Assembly (NCBI GenBank): GCA_021832345.1
Contig: JAKBKY010000001.1
Location: 334,385 to 398,384 of the forward strand
Reading direction: 5' to 3'
Origin: a bacterium
Lineage (GTDB): Bacteria; Vulcanimicrobiota; Vulcanimicrobiia; Vulcanimicrobiales; Vulcanimicrobiaceae
DNA length: 64,000 bases
The translations under genes and the position numbers were made by a program. The notes under the pieces were generated by a model. The model did not search any database, had not been told where the DNA came from, and worked only from the letters and a program-made list of their open reading frames with translations. Of this stretch, positions 41,039-49,476 are shown piece after piece (position 1 is the stretch's first letter; every line of letters begins with the position of its first letter).

Positions 41039-42412
41039 ATGAGCCAGATCGTTCACAAAAAACCGCCCGCCTCACCGCAATCCATGGAGCATCGCAACCT
41101 CAAGCAGGGTGAGTTCTGGCGAGAGATTCCCGCCTATCGCGATGTCGACGAGGCGACCTTCCTCGACCACCTCTGGCAACAGCGCCACTCGGTCAAGACG
41201 CCGGAAGAACTGCTCGCAACGATTGAAGGGCTCGCCTCGCCCGAGTTCATCGACGACGTCAAAGCCGGGTTCCATCACGCACCGATGGCCGTCCGCGTCT
41301 CGCCTTACGCGATCTCGCTCATCGATTGGCACTCTCCCTACGACGATCCCATCCGGCGCCAGTTCATTCCGGCTGCAAGCACGCTCTTGCCGGATCATCC
41401 CAAGCTCACGCTCGATTCACTCCACGAACAGGACGACTCTCCGGTGCCCGGGCTCGTCCATCGCTACGTCGATAAAGCGCTCTTCCTGCCGATCAACGTC
41501 TGCCCGGTTTACTGCCGCTTCTGCACACGCAGTTATGCGATTGGCCCCGATACGGATGAAGTCGATAAGGTGTCACTGGCCAAAACACCGGCGCAGTGGC
41601 AAGAGGCTTTCCAGTATATCTCCGAGCGCCCGGAGCTTGAGGACATCGTCATCTCCGGCGGCGACGCGTATCAACTCCCTCCAAGAAACATCGAGCTGAT
41701 CGGCAACGCTTTGCTCGACATCCCGCACGTGCGGCGGATGCGCTTTGCCACCAAAGGGCCGGCCGTCATGCCGATGAAGCTGCTCAGCCACAGCGAGTGG
41801 GTGGATGCACTGGCAGCCATTGCCGATCGCGGCCGCAAGATGGGCAAGGACGTCGTCCTCCACACGCACTTCAACGCGCCGGAAGAGATCACATGGATCA
41901 CCCAGCGCGCGATGGATGTGCTCTTCCAACGCGGAATATTCGTTCGCAATCAATCGGTGCTGATCCGTGGCGTCAACGACACGCCGGAACGCATGCAACT
42001 CTTGGTTAGACGGCTGGCCTATCTTAACGTGCATGCCTACTACGTCTACATGCACGACATGGTGCGCGGTGTCGAGGAGCTGCGCACGACGATTCAGACT
42101 GCGATCGACACGGAGAAGTTCGTGCGCGGAAGTCTCGCCGGCTTTAACACGCCGACGTTTGTGTGCGACGCCCCGGGCGGCGGCGGCAAGCGTGACGTCC
42201 ACTCGTTCGAGTACTACGACCGGGAGAACGGCATCGCCGTCTACGCGGCTCCAAGCGTCAAACCCGGGAAGGCGTTCCTCTACTTCGACCCGATCGATCG
42301 GCTGACCGCCGACGCCCAGGCTCGCTGGGCCGTGCCTGCGATCCAGCAGCAGATGATCGAAGAGGCCTTGCGCAAATCCGGCGCCGGTCGCGAGCAACTC
42401 GTTCCGGCATAG
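41039..42412 (+). CDS. kamA: KamA-family radical SAM aminomutase (lysine 2,3-aminomutase)
   Basis: 457 residues. The radical-SAM cluster motif CxxxCxxC is C155, C159, C162 (INVCPVYCRFCTRSY). ISGGDAYQLP matches the family's SGGDxL motif, and the region after residue 330 should hold the PLP lysine (GGGGKRDVHSFEY lies nearby). It moves the alpha-amino group of lysine to C3, giving beta-lysine. ATG 41039 follows GGAAGGAAGAG, 20 bases after kdd. The sister EF-P-lysylation enzyme EpmB is shorter, and the kdd neighbour favours catabolism. Beta-lysine as a compatible solute is another possible role. Confidence 0.88.
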   Translation: MSQIVHKKPPASPQSMEHRNLKQGEFWREIPAYRDVDEATFLDHLWQQRHSVKTPEELLATIEGLASPEFIDDVKAGFHHAPMAVRVSPYAISLIDWHSPYDDPIRRQFIPAASTLLPDHPKLTLDSLHEQDDSPVPGLVHRYVDKALFLPINVCPVYCRFCTRSYAIGPDTDEVDKVSLAKTPAQWQEAFQYISERPELEDIVISGGDAYQLPPRNIELIGNALLDIPHVRRMRFATKGPAVMPMKLLSHSEWVDALAAIADRGRKMGKDVVLHTHFNAPEEITWITQRAMDVLFQRGIFVRNQSVLIRGVNDTPERMQLLVRRLAYLNVHAYYVYMHDMVRGVEELRTTIQTAIDTEKFVRGSLAGFNTPTFVCDAPGGGGKRDVHSFEYYDRENGIAVYAAPSVKPGKAFLYFDPIDRLTADAQARWAVPAIQQQMIEEALRKSGAGREQLVPA

Positions 42413-42423
42413 GCCGGCGTGTG

Positions 42424-43284
42424 CTAACGCGCGTCGATCGCGATGTCACCGCTCGCCGTCGAGAGCGAGATCGCGGTTGCGCCGGTGCCGAGCCTGGCAT
42501 CGACCGACCTCGATCCATACTCCCCGTGGATCGATAGACCAAGATTCGAGCGAATCGATCCAGAGGCCGTCGCGGCATGGAGGTCCACCGAAGGACGCGC
42601 CGGCAGCCCGAGCCACACGTCACCGCTGCTCGTGTGAAGCTTCAGCTTCTTGACCGCAGCCAGCGAGGAGACGGCGGCTCGAACGTCTCCGGAGGAACTA
42701 ATCAGCGTGGCCGAACCCGAGAGCTCCGATGCGCTGATGTCGCCGCTGGAGTCGGACGCCGACACCGTTCCGGTGATGTCGGCAATCGAGATGTCACCGG
42801 AGCTGTCTTTGATGCGCACCCAACTCTGCGGTGAACGGGCCGCGCCGTCGATCTGCACGTCGCCGCTGGCGGTCGTTGCGGCGACGCTCGCGCTCATCTG
42901 CTTGACGACGACATCTCCCGATGAGGTCACGAGCGTTAACCGCGTCATCGGCGGCACGGCGATACGAAACGAGACCTGCCCGCAGTTCCAGTTACAGCCG
43001 CTCGGATAGCGCGCTTGGAGCGATACGGCGGTGTCGCTCACGTGCCGGCGAACGTGGAGTCCAGCAAGCTGCGCAGGAGTTTGGCCACGCTTGACCACCG
43101 TCACTTCGATCTGATGGGCGACCCCACGAACGACGGTGATGTCACCGCTCGCCGTCGAGACCGAAAGCGGCATCGTCTGACGGACGTCAACGACGAACCG
43201 CTCGGTCTGCTTGAACGGAAGCGAGGGATTTCCGAAGTGTATCCCAAAGAGCGAGAATCCGAAGAGGAGCGCGAGGATGGGCAT
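42424..43284 (-). CDS. DUF4097 beta-helix protein with SSGD repeats
   Basis: 286 residues. An N-terminal hydrophobic segment (1-18) is followed by a repetitive beta-solenoid in which SGD recurs about every 18-22 residues (TASGDITVV, TSSGDVVV, TASGDVQI, DSSGDISI, SSSGDVRA, TSSGDVWL, TASGDIAI). This is DUF4097/DUF4098, a probable surface or anti-sigma-linked adhesin-like fold. ATG at 43284 is preferred to TTG at 43287. It converges with kamA, 11 bases apart. Confidence 0.85.
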   Translation of the reverse strand: MPILALLFGFSLFGIHFGNPSLPFKQTERFVVDVRQTMPLSVSTASGDITVVRGVAHQIEVTVVKRGQTPAQLAGLHVRRHVSDTAVSLQARYPSGCNWNCGQVSFRIAVPPMTRLTLVTSSGDVVVKQMSASVAATTASGDVQIDGAARSPQSWVRIKDSSGDISIADITGTVSASDSSGDISASELSGSATLISSSGDVRAAVSSLAAVKKLKLHTSSGDVWLGLPARPSVDLHAATASGSIRSNLGLSIHGEYGSRSVDARLGTGATAISLSTASGDIAIDAR

Positions 43285-43359
43285 CAAGTGACCTCCGGGA
43301 GAGCATCACCGGCATGTACGCGCTACCGAAGCTCAATGTTTCGTGGCCAGCTCAATGTT

Positions 43360-43956
43360 TCAGTGGCCCGGCCCAAACACTTGCCCCTGGAAGATGACGT
43401 TCCCGGAGACCATGTCGCTGTTGCTGCCGGGCGTGGCAAACCATGAGGTGCCGTCGGTGAAGTTGACCGCCGCAATCCCACAGCTTATCTGCGGATGGCT
43501 AAAGATCGGCGAGACGAGCGTCCCGACCGTGTGCCTGAAGTTGTGCTTGATCGTGATGCCCGGAGAGAAGGTCCCGGCGTCACGAATATAGGCCACCTTG
43601 TTGCCGCCCCAGTCGATCTTAAAGCGCACCACATCGGCCACCACGTTGCTCTCGTTGGTGAACTGAATCTGCAACTGCCCCGTTTGACCCACCAGCAGAT
43701 TGCCGATCATCTGCAGTGTGCACGAGTAGATCTGCACCGGCGGTGGGCCGGTGTGCGCGGCCGGCAGGGCGCTTGTCGTGGCAGCGGCCGGTGCCGGAGC
43801 AGCCGGCGGCGTGACGCCGGGAACCGGCACCGGCGTCGCAGCGCTCGGCGCTGGAGTCGGGGGCATCCCGATGACCGGGTCAGCCAGGCCGACACTCAAC
43901 GACAGAGCGACGAGCGCACTCATCGCCATTACACTCCTGATCGAAACTCGCGTCAC
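43360..43956 (-). CDS. Exported protein with Pro/Ala linker, function unknown
   Basis: 198 residues. A signal peptide (about 1-26) is followed by a PTPAPSAATPVPVPG-type linker (about 32-72), then a beta-rich domain (about 75-198) with LLVGQTGQLQIQFTNESNVV and FSPGITIKHNFRHTVG, and two cysteines that may pair. GTG at 43956 follows GGAGG by six bases. GTG at 43959 is also in frame. It begins just before the YciH stop is cleared, so the two are coupled. No family recognised. Confidence 0.75.
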   Translation of the reverse strand: MTRVSIRSVMAMSALVALSLSVGLADPVIGMPPTPAPSAATPVPVPGVTPPAAPAPAAATTSALPAAHTGPPPVQIYSCTLQMIGNLLVGQTGQLQIQFTNESNVVADVVRFKIDWGGNKVAYIRDAGTFSPGITIKHNFRHTVGTLVSPIFSHPQISCGIAAVNFTDGTSWFATPGSNSDMVSGNVIFQGQVFGPGH

Positions 43957-43958
43957 CA

Positions 43959-44294
43959 CTATCCTCCAGCTCTCTTTGCTCGACGACCCTGTGCCAGGAA
44001 CCACGCGAAGATGGTCTCTCGGTGGTTCCCTTGGATTTGGACGACGCCCTCCTTGACGGTGCCGCCCGTTCCACATATCTTCTTTAACGTTTTTGCGATA
44101 TCGGAAAGTTCTTCATGCGAGAGACCCGTGATCAGCGTCATGCTGCCGGCGCGCCGGCGTTCAAGGAAGAGCCGTACGACGCCGTCGTCTGGCGCGCCGG
44201 GGCGCGCTGACGCAGCAGGGGGCGCTGCACCGGCCTGCCGCCGAGCAACCGGTGAAACGTCAGTCGAGTAGGCGAGTCGGCGATGCGCGGCCAT
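43959..44294 (-). CDS. yciH: YciH/SUI1-family translation factor
   Basis: 111 residues. The C-terminal 65 residues form an eIF1/SUI1 domain: VRLFLERRRAGSMTLITGL, then ELSDIAKTLKKICGTGGTVKEG and IQGNHRETIFAWF, which are the family's core strands and GTGGTVK loop. YciH resembles eIF1 and can discriminate against poor initiation complexes in E. coli, especially under stress. The N-terminal 45 residues are Ala/Pro-rich and probably disordered. ATG at 44294 follows GAAGAGAG. It is divergent from the LOG gene and coupled to the secreted protein downstream. Confidence 0.92.
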   Translation of the reverse strand: MAAHRRLAYSTDVSPVARRQAGAAPPAASARPGAPDDGVVRLFLERRRAGSMTLITGLSHEELSDIAKTLKKICGTGGTVKEGVVQIQGNHRETIFAWFLAQGRRAKRAGG

Positions 44295-44350
44295 GGAGAC
44301 TCTCTTCGGCAGGCGCACTCGCCTTCACTTGGGAAAGCTGCTCGGTGACA

Positions 44351-44893
44351 ATGCATCAACGCGTCTGCGTCTTCTGCGGTAGCCGCAGCGGGCACGAGCT
44401 CATCTATGCCCAAGCTGCTCGCGACCTGGCGAGAGGCCTGGTGTCGCGCAACTACGGTCTGGTGTATGGCGGCGGCAGCATCGGTCTCATGGGGACCCTA
44501 GCCGACGCCGCCATCGCAGCCGGCGGCGAGGTGATCGGCGTGATTCCCGAGTCTCTGGCCCGCGCGGAAGTCGCCCACGACGGCATCACGCAGCTCCACA
44601 TCGTCACCACGATGCACGAGCGCAAAGCGCTGATGGCCGAACTCTCGAACGGGTTCGTTACACTGCCGGGAGGACTCGGAACGATGGAAGAGTTTAGCGA
44701 GGTGCTCACCTGGCGCCAACTCGGCCTCCATGACAAACCGATCGCACTGCTCAACCTCGACGGCTTCTACGACCGGCTCCTCGCGCTCTACGACCAGATG
44801 CAGGCGCGCGGCTTCATGTCGGCAGCGTCGCGCTCCCTCTTTACCGTCACCAACTCGGTCGACGAACTGCTGGCGTCGTTCCTGCGCCACTAG
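44351..44893 (+). CDS. LOG-family nucleoside 5'-monophosphate phosphoribohydrolase
   Basis: 180 residues. It has the LOG motifs: VCVFCGSRSG (5-14), YGLVYGGGSIGLMG (35-48) and PGGLGTMEE (106-114), where the glutamate is catalytic and the PGGxGTxxE motif binds phosphate. These enzymes split AMP-type nucleotides or cytokinin ribotides into base and ribose-5-phosphate and were long mislabelled lysine decarboxylases. ATG at 44351 is used. No cytokinin-synthesis gene is near, so a nucleotide-salvage role is more likely. Confidence 0.93.
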   Translation: MHQRVCVFCGSRSGHELIYAQAARDLARGLVSRNYGLVYGGGSIGLMGTLADAAIAAGGEVIGVIPESLARAEVAHDGITQLHIVTTMHERKALMAELSNGFVTLPGGLGTMEEFSEVLTWRQLGLHDKPIALLNLDGFYDRLLALYDQMQARGFMSAASRSLFTVTNSVDELLASFLRH

Positions 44894-44976
44894 CCGGTTC
44901 GAACACGTTCCTTCCATTCGCACTCGTGATGAACCGTGCGTACCCTCGCGCCGGATGCGCTCGGCCTGCGCGGCAG

Positions 44977-45381
44977 TTACGTCTTGCTCGCTGCGGGATC
45001 GAGCGGCAAACGCTTCTCAAGTACGCGCTTGACCGTCGCCATCGCATTGAGCGCCTTCGGGAAACCGATATAGGGAATCAACGTCATCACCGCTTCGACG
45101 ATCTCCTGCGGGGTTAGGCCGACGTTGAGCGCGCCGTGGACATGCGTCTGCAGTTGCGCGTCGCATCCGCCCATCGTCGCAAGCGACGCGATGGCGACCA
45201 GCTCTCGCTGCCGCAGGTCCCCGTCTCGCGCGTAGATCTCGCCAAAGGCGAACTCCACCAGATGCCGAGCGAAGTCGGGTGCGACGTCCTCGTATGCGGC
45301 GAGCAGATTCTCGGTGACCGCATCGCCGTCGATCAGCCGCATCAACTCTTCGCCGCGCCGGAAACGCTCGGAGCGGCTCAT
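44977..45381 (-). CDS. Carboxymuconolactone decarboxylase-family protein
   Basis: 134 residues of the CMD/PcaC type (PF02627). The key residues are E60 (RQRELVAIASLA), C73 and H80 in GGCDAQLQTHVHGALN. There is one cysteine only, rather than the CxxC of AhpD peroxidases, so the CMD-type reaction is more likely than a redox role. The substrate is unknown. ATG at 45381, nine bases after the stop of the 2-oxoglutarate dehydrogenase fusion, indicates the same operon. Confidence 0.88.
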   Translation of the reverse strand: MSRSERFRRGEELMRLIDGDAVTENLLAAYEDVAPDFARHLVEFAFGEIYARDGDLRQRELVAIASLATMGGCDAQLQTHVHGALNVGLTPQEIVEAVMTLIPYIGFPKALNAMATVKRVLEKRLPLDPAASKT

Positions 45382-45390
45382 GCGAGGGCG

Positions 45391-48300
45391 TTATTCGGCG
45401 AGTGCCGCAGCGAGGATCCGCTCCTGCTCGACCGCATGTTGCCCGGCGTAGCCTTCGCTCGTGCTGGCACGATAGCCGCGCCCGATATACCCGATGTTGA
45501 GACCATCTTTCTTGCTCTCCAGTAAGCGACGCCGCACGAACGCGCGTGCTCCCATGTTCTTGGGCTCTTCCTGAACCCACACCAACGTCTTGGCGTTGGG
45601 GTAGCCCGCGAGAACGCCGTTGATCTGGGTCGTCGGCAGCGGCGCCAGCAACTCGATGCGAACGATCGCCGTCTTGCGCAGATTGGCATACGCCTCATGT
45701 GCCGCCAAGTCGTGATAGATCTTGCCGGTGCATAGGAGCACCCGTTCGATTCGTTTGCGATCGAGCTCCCGTGGATCGTCGATCACCGGCGCAAACTCCC
45801 CCGTCGCCATCTCATCGAGATTGCCGGCGGCCGACTCCGCACGCAGGAGCGATTTGGGCGTCATGACGACCATGGGAACGGCCAGCGGCGCCTTGGCTTG
45901 GAGCCGCAACAGGTGGTAGTAGTTACCGGCCACCGATGGGTAGGCGACGCGGAGGTTGCCCTCGGCGACGAGTTGCAGAAACCGTTCCAGCCGGGCGCTG
46001 GAGTGTTCGGGGCCACTGCCTTCATAGCCATGCGGCAGCAGCAGCACCAAGCGCGACGTCTGCCCCCACTTCGCGTGGCCGGAGGCGATGAATTGATCGA
46101 CGATGATCTGCGCGCCGTTGAAGAAGTCCCCATACTGCGCCTCCCAGAGCACGAGCGCATCGGGCACTTGAGTCGAGTAGCCGTACTCGTAACCCATGCA
46201 CGCATACTCGGAGAGCGGAGCGTTGTAGATCTCAAACGAAGCACTCTCCTCCGGCAGATGCTGCAGCGGAATCCACGTGGCTTCGCTCGCTGGATCGTGC
46301 AACACGGCGTGACGATGGCTGAAAGTTCCGCGTTGCGTGTCTTGGCCGGTCAGTCGCACCGGCGTTCCATCGGTGAGCACCGAGGCAAAGGCCAGCGCCT
46401 CTGCGGTGCCCCAATCGACGATCCCCTTCTGGGCGACCGTCGCCGCACGACGCTCGAACTGCGTCACCAGCTTCTTATGGATCGTGAAGCCCTCCGGCAC
46501 CACGGCGAGGGCCTGTGTCCACGCGACCAGTTGAGCGCGCTCGACCCGGCGCAACTGCGTACCTTTGAAGGTGTTGCTGCCGGCAAGTTTGAGGCCTTCG
46601 ACGGGCGATGGCGGCCCCTTCACCGCTTTGCGCGCCTCCTGCAAGCGCGCGGTGGCCCGATCGGCCATCTCCTTCGCGTCCTCGGCAGAGAGTACGCCTT
46701 GAGCGATGAGCTTATTGGCAAAGAGTTCGCGCACGGTCGGATGTGCCTTGATCTTTTCGGCCATCGCCGGCTGCGTGTAGGCCGGTTCGTCCTGTTCGTT
46801 ATGGCCGAAACGGCGATACCCGATCAGATCGATGAGCACGTCGCTTCCGAAACGCGTGCGGAAGTCGACGGCGAGATGCACCGCCGCAATACACGCATCT
46901 ACATCGTCGGCGTTGACGTGGACGATCGGAACGTCGAAGCCCTTGGCCGGATCGGAGGCATAGCGCGTGGAGCGACCGTCGTGCGGATCGGTGGTGAAGC
47001 CGATCTGATTGTTGGCGATAATATGCAACGTGCCGCCGGTCTCATACCCCGGCAACGATTGCAGGTTGAGGACCTCGGCCACCACCCCTTGCGCCACGAA
47101 CGCCGCATCGCCATGGATGAGGATCGGAGCGGCGCGTTGCAGATCGATACGCGGCACGCCGGCGTTCCGATCGGTTTGCAGGGCGCGAGCGCTGCCTTCG
47201 ACGACGGGGTCGACGGCTTCCAGATGGCTTGGATTATGAGCGAGCGTCACCGCAATCTGCTTGCCGTTCGCCGTGTTATACGTGCCGGTTGCGCCGTGAT
47301 GATACTTGACGTCGCCCGTGAGATCGTCGTCGCCGACCTCTCCGCGCCACTGTGCGGCTTCAAACTCCGTCATCACCTCTTCGTAGGGGCTGTTCACGAC
47401 GTGCGCGATGACGTTGAGCCGCCCGCGATGAGCCATGCCGATCACCGCATCGGCAACGCCGCCGTCGGCCAGCATCTCCAGCGCCTCTTCGAGCATCGGC
47501 ACCATGACGTCGAGCCCTTCGCCCGAGAACGTCTTCTGGCCCATGAACGTCTTCCGAATATAGCGGTCGAAGGCGTCGACGCGCGTGAGCCGCTCCAACA
47601 CCCGCAACGCTCGCTCTCCCGAGAGCACCGTGCGATAGGCTCCCGACTCGATGTTCGTGCGCAACCACTCGCGTTGCTCGGTGTTGGAGATGTGCTCCAC
47701 TTCGTAGGCAATGGTTGAACTATAGATCTCGCGAAGGCGCGGGAGCACGTCGGCCAGCGTATGCCCCGGCACCTTCGTCCGCAGAACGGGGGCTGGAATA
47801 GCGCTCTGGAGCGCAGGCGTCAGACCGTAGTGCGCGGGGTCGAGCGACGGATCGCCGGGCGGCGGCGAACCGAGCGGGTCGAGGCTGGCCGCCAGGTGCC
47901 CATGCGTGCGATACGCAGCGACGATCGCCATACCCGCAGCCACGGCACGCAGAATCTCGTCAGAGGGCGCGACGGCGGTCGAACCGCCGGTCAGGACGGC
48001 CGGCAGAGCTGCGGCCGTCCGCGCAGGCAACGAGCCGATCGGAACGTTGAGGCTGGAGAAGACCGCTTCGTAGAAGCCGTCCTTGCCCTGCAGCAGCTCG
48101 TCGATGCGTCGCAGATACTCGCCCGACTGCGCACCCTGAATCACACGATGATCGTAGGTGCTGGTCATCTGCATGATCTTGCTCACACCGAGCGCACGTA
48201 GCGTCGCTTCGTCCATTTGAGCAAAGCCCGAGGGATAGCCGATCGCACCCGCTGCTAGAATCGCCCCTTGGCCGGCCATCAAGCGCGGAACGCTGGCGAC

Positions 48301-49314
48301 CGTTCCGATCCCACCCGGGTTGGTCAGGGTAAACGACGCACCTTGCAGATCGTCGGCGCCAAGTTTGTTCTCGCGTGCCTTGGTGACGAGCTCTTCGTAG
48401 CGCAAGCGGAACGCCGCAAAATCAAGGGTGTCGGCCGCCTTGATGACCGGCACAATCAGAAAGCGCGTTCCGTCCTTACGCTGCGCATCGACGGCCAGGC
48501 CCAGATGGATCCCGGGTTCCAAGCGCGCCGGCTGGTCGCCATCTCGCCGGAAGCTGTACGTGATCCACGGCAGCTCGGCGGCTGCGCGCACCAGTGCAAA
48601 GGCGATCAGATGCGTGAACGACACCTTCTCCGCGCGCCCGGCAGCCTTGAGGGCGGTGCCAAGCTCCTTGCGCCGTGCGTCGAGCACCGCCACCACGAAC
48701 GTTCGAAAACTCGTAGCGGTCGGAATCGTCAAGCTCTGATCCATGTAGCCGACCAGCGCTGCTGCCGGCCCGCGTAGGGGCGTCACGCGAGCGCCCTGGG
48801 GAACCGGCGGAGATGGCGGCGCAGCGCCGGCCGGGCGTCGCGCGCCGGCAGCTTGGCTCGTCACATCGGCGCGCAGAATGAGGCCGCTCGGTCCGCTGCC
48901 GCGCACCAGCGCCAGATCCACCTCTCTCTTGGCGGCGACACGACGCGCCTGAGCCGAGGCCCGCACCGCGCCCTCTGCACGCCGCGGCGCAGGTGCGCTC
49001 GGCGCTGGTGCTGGTGGCGCGGGTGGTTGCGAGCTTGCGCTTGCATGACCGTTTGAAGAAGCGGCTTGGGAGGTGTCGATCTCGGCGAGCAGGCTCCCGA
49101 CGGCAACCGTCTGCCCTTCGTCGGCAGCGATGCGCACCACGACGCCGGAGGCGGTGGCCGGCACCTCGACATCCACCTTATCGGTCGTCACGTCAACGAG
49201 CGGGTCGCCCACACTCACGAAGTCTCCGACGCGCTTGCGCCATTCGACGATGGAGCCTTCCGTGACCGACTCACCCATCTCGGGGAGCGTAACCTGAACC
49301 ACCGTATCGGGCAC
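45391..49314 (-). CDS. Fused 2-oxoglutarate dehydrogenase: lipoyl + E3-binding + E2 + E1 domains
   Basis: 1307 residues. Domain order: lipoyl domain (1-80, lipoyl-lysine K46 in TTDKVDVEVP), Pro/Ala linker, peripheral-subunit-binding domain (about 115-153, RASAQARRVAAKR), E2 acyltransferase domain (about 180-420), then the thiamine-dependent E1o part (about 450-1307, with IGMAHRGRLNV, GDAAFVAQGVV, IGFTTDP and RRFGHNEQDEPAYTQP). In the E2 part the catalytic HxxxDG reads H389-RVI-Q393-G394, as in actinobacterial OdhA. Those actinobacterial fusions lack a lipoyl domain, and this one keeps it. It converts 2-oxoglutarate to succinyl-CoA and would need only E3. Confidence 0.93.
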   Translation of the reverse strand: MPDTVVQVTLPEMGESVTEGSIVEWRKRVGDFVSVGDPLVDVTTDKVDVEVPATASGVVVRIAADEGQTVAVGSLLAEIDTSQAASSNGHASASSQPPAPPAPAPSAPAPRRAEGAVRASAQARRVAAKREVDLALVRGSGPSGLILRADVTSQAAGARRPAGAAPPSPPVPQGARVTPLRGPAAALVGYMDQSLTIPTATSFRTFVVAVLDARRKELGTALKAAGRAEKVSFTHLIAFALVRAAAELPWITYSFRRDGDQPARLEPGIHLGLAVDAQRKDGTRFLIVPVIKAADTLDFAAFRLRYEELVTKARENKLGADDLQGASFTLTNPGGIGTVASVPRLMAGQGAILAAGAIGYPSGFAQMDEATLRALGVSKIMQMTSTYDHRVIQGAQSGEYLRRIDELLQGKDGFYEAVFSSLNVPIGSLPARTAAALPAVLTGGSTAVAPSDEILRAVAAGMAIVAAYRTHGHLAASLDPLGSPPPGDPSLDPAHYGLTPALQSAIPAPVLRTKVPGHTLADVLPRLREIYSSTIAYEVEHISNTEQREWLRTNIESGAYRTVLSGERALRVLERLTRVDAFDRYIRKTFMGQKTFSGEGLDVMVPMLEEALEMLADGGVADAVIGMAHRGRLNVIAHVVNSPYEEVMTEFEAAQWRGEVGDDDLTGDVKYHHGATGTYNTANGKQIAVTLAHNPSHLEAVDPVVEGSARALQTDRNAGVPRIDLQRAAPILIHGDAAFVAQGVVAEVLNLQSLPGYETGGTLHIIANNQIGFTTDPHDGRSTRYASDPAKGFDVPIVHVNADDVDACIAAVHLAVDFRTRFGSDVLIDLIGYRRFGHNEQDEPAYTQPAMAEKIKAHPTVRELFANKLIAQGVLSAEDAKEMADRATARLQEARKAVKGPPSPVEGLKLAGSNTFKGTQLRRVERAQLVAWTQALAVVPEGFTIHKKLVTQFERRAATVAQKGIVDWGTAEALAFASVLTDGTPVRLTGQDTQRGTFSHRHAVLHDPASEATWIPLQHLPEESASFEIYNAPLSEYACMGYEYGYSTQVPDALVLWEAQYGDFFNGAQIIVDQFIASGHAKWGQTSRLVLLLPHGYEGSGPEHSSARLERFLQLVAEGNLRVAYPSVAGNYYHLLRLQAKAPLAVPMVVMTPKSLLRAESAAGNLDEMATGEFAPVIDDPRELDRKRIERVLLCTGKIYHDLAAHEAYANLRKTAIVRIELLAPLPTTQINGVLAGYPNAKTLVWVQEEPKNMGARAFVRRRLLESKKDGLNIGYIGRGYRASTSEGYAGQHAVEQERILAAALAE

Positions 49315-49348
49315 CTGAAGTCTACTCCGTCCTTCTCTCGAGCCAACG

Positions 49349-49392
49349 CCGTGGCGCTCTGGGCGCCGTACACGATGAAGTTAGCGCCACGG
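49349..49392 (-). promoter_or_regulatory. Perfect 10-bp inverted repeat in the leader of the 2-oxoglutarate dehydrogenase gene
   Basis: Read on the minus strand, CCGTGGCGCT (49383-49392) and AGCGCCACGG (49349-49358) pair perfectly with a 24-base loop. A -10-like TACACT (49394-49399) lies just upstream, so the first arm would be at the transcript start. No matching -35 was found. The element may be an operator or a leader hairpin. It ends 34 bases before the start codon. Confidence 0.45.
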
Positions 49393-49476
49393 TAGTGTAA
49401 CTCCGCTCAGGCGTCGGCGGCGGCGGCTTTTCACGGAGACGCTGCTCTCCCGCCGCTCGGCCGCCCCCAGGCGCGG

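Noticed and set aside
44890-44910. GGTTCGAAC resembling a tRNA T-loop
   Set aside because: No acceptor stem, anticodon arm or D-arm can be built around it. No other tRNA-like sequence was seen in the window.
45898-47718. 606-residue plus-strand open frame
   Set aside because: It is antisense to the E1 part of the 2-oxoglutarate dehydrogenase fusion. High GC keeps opposite frames open, and the translation has no family features.
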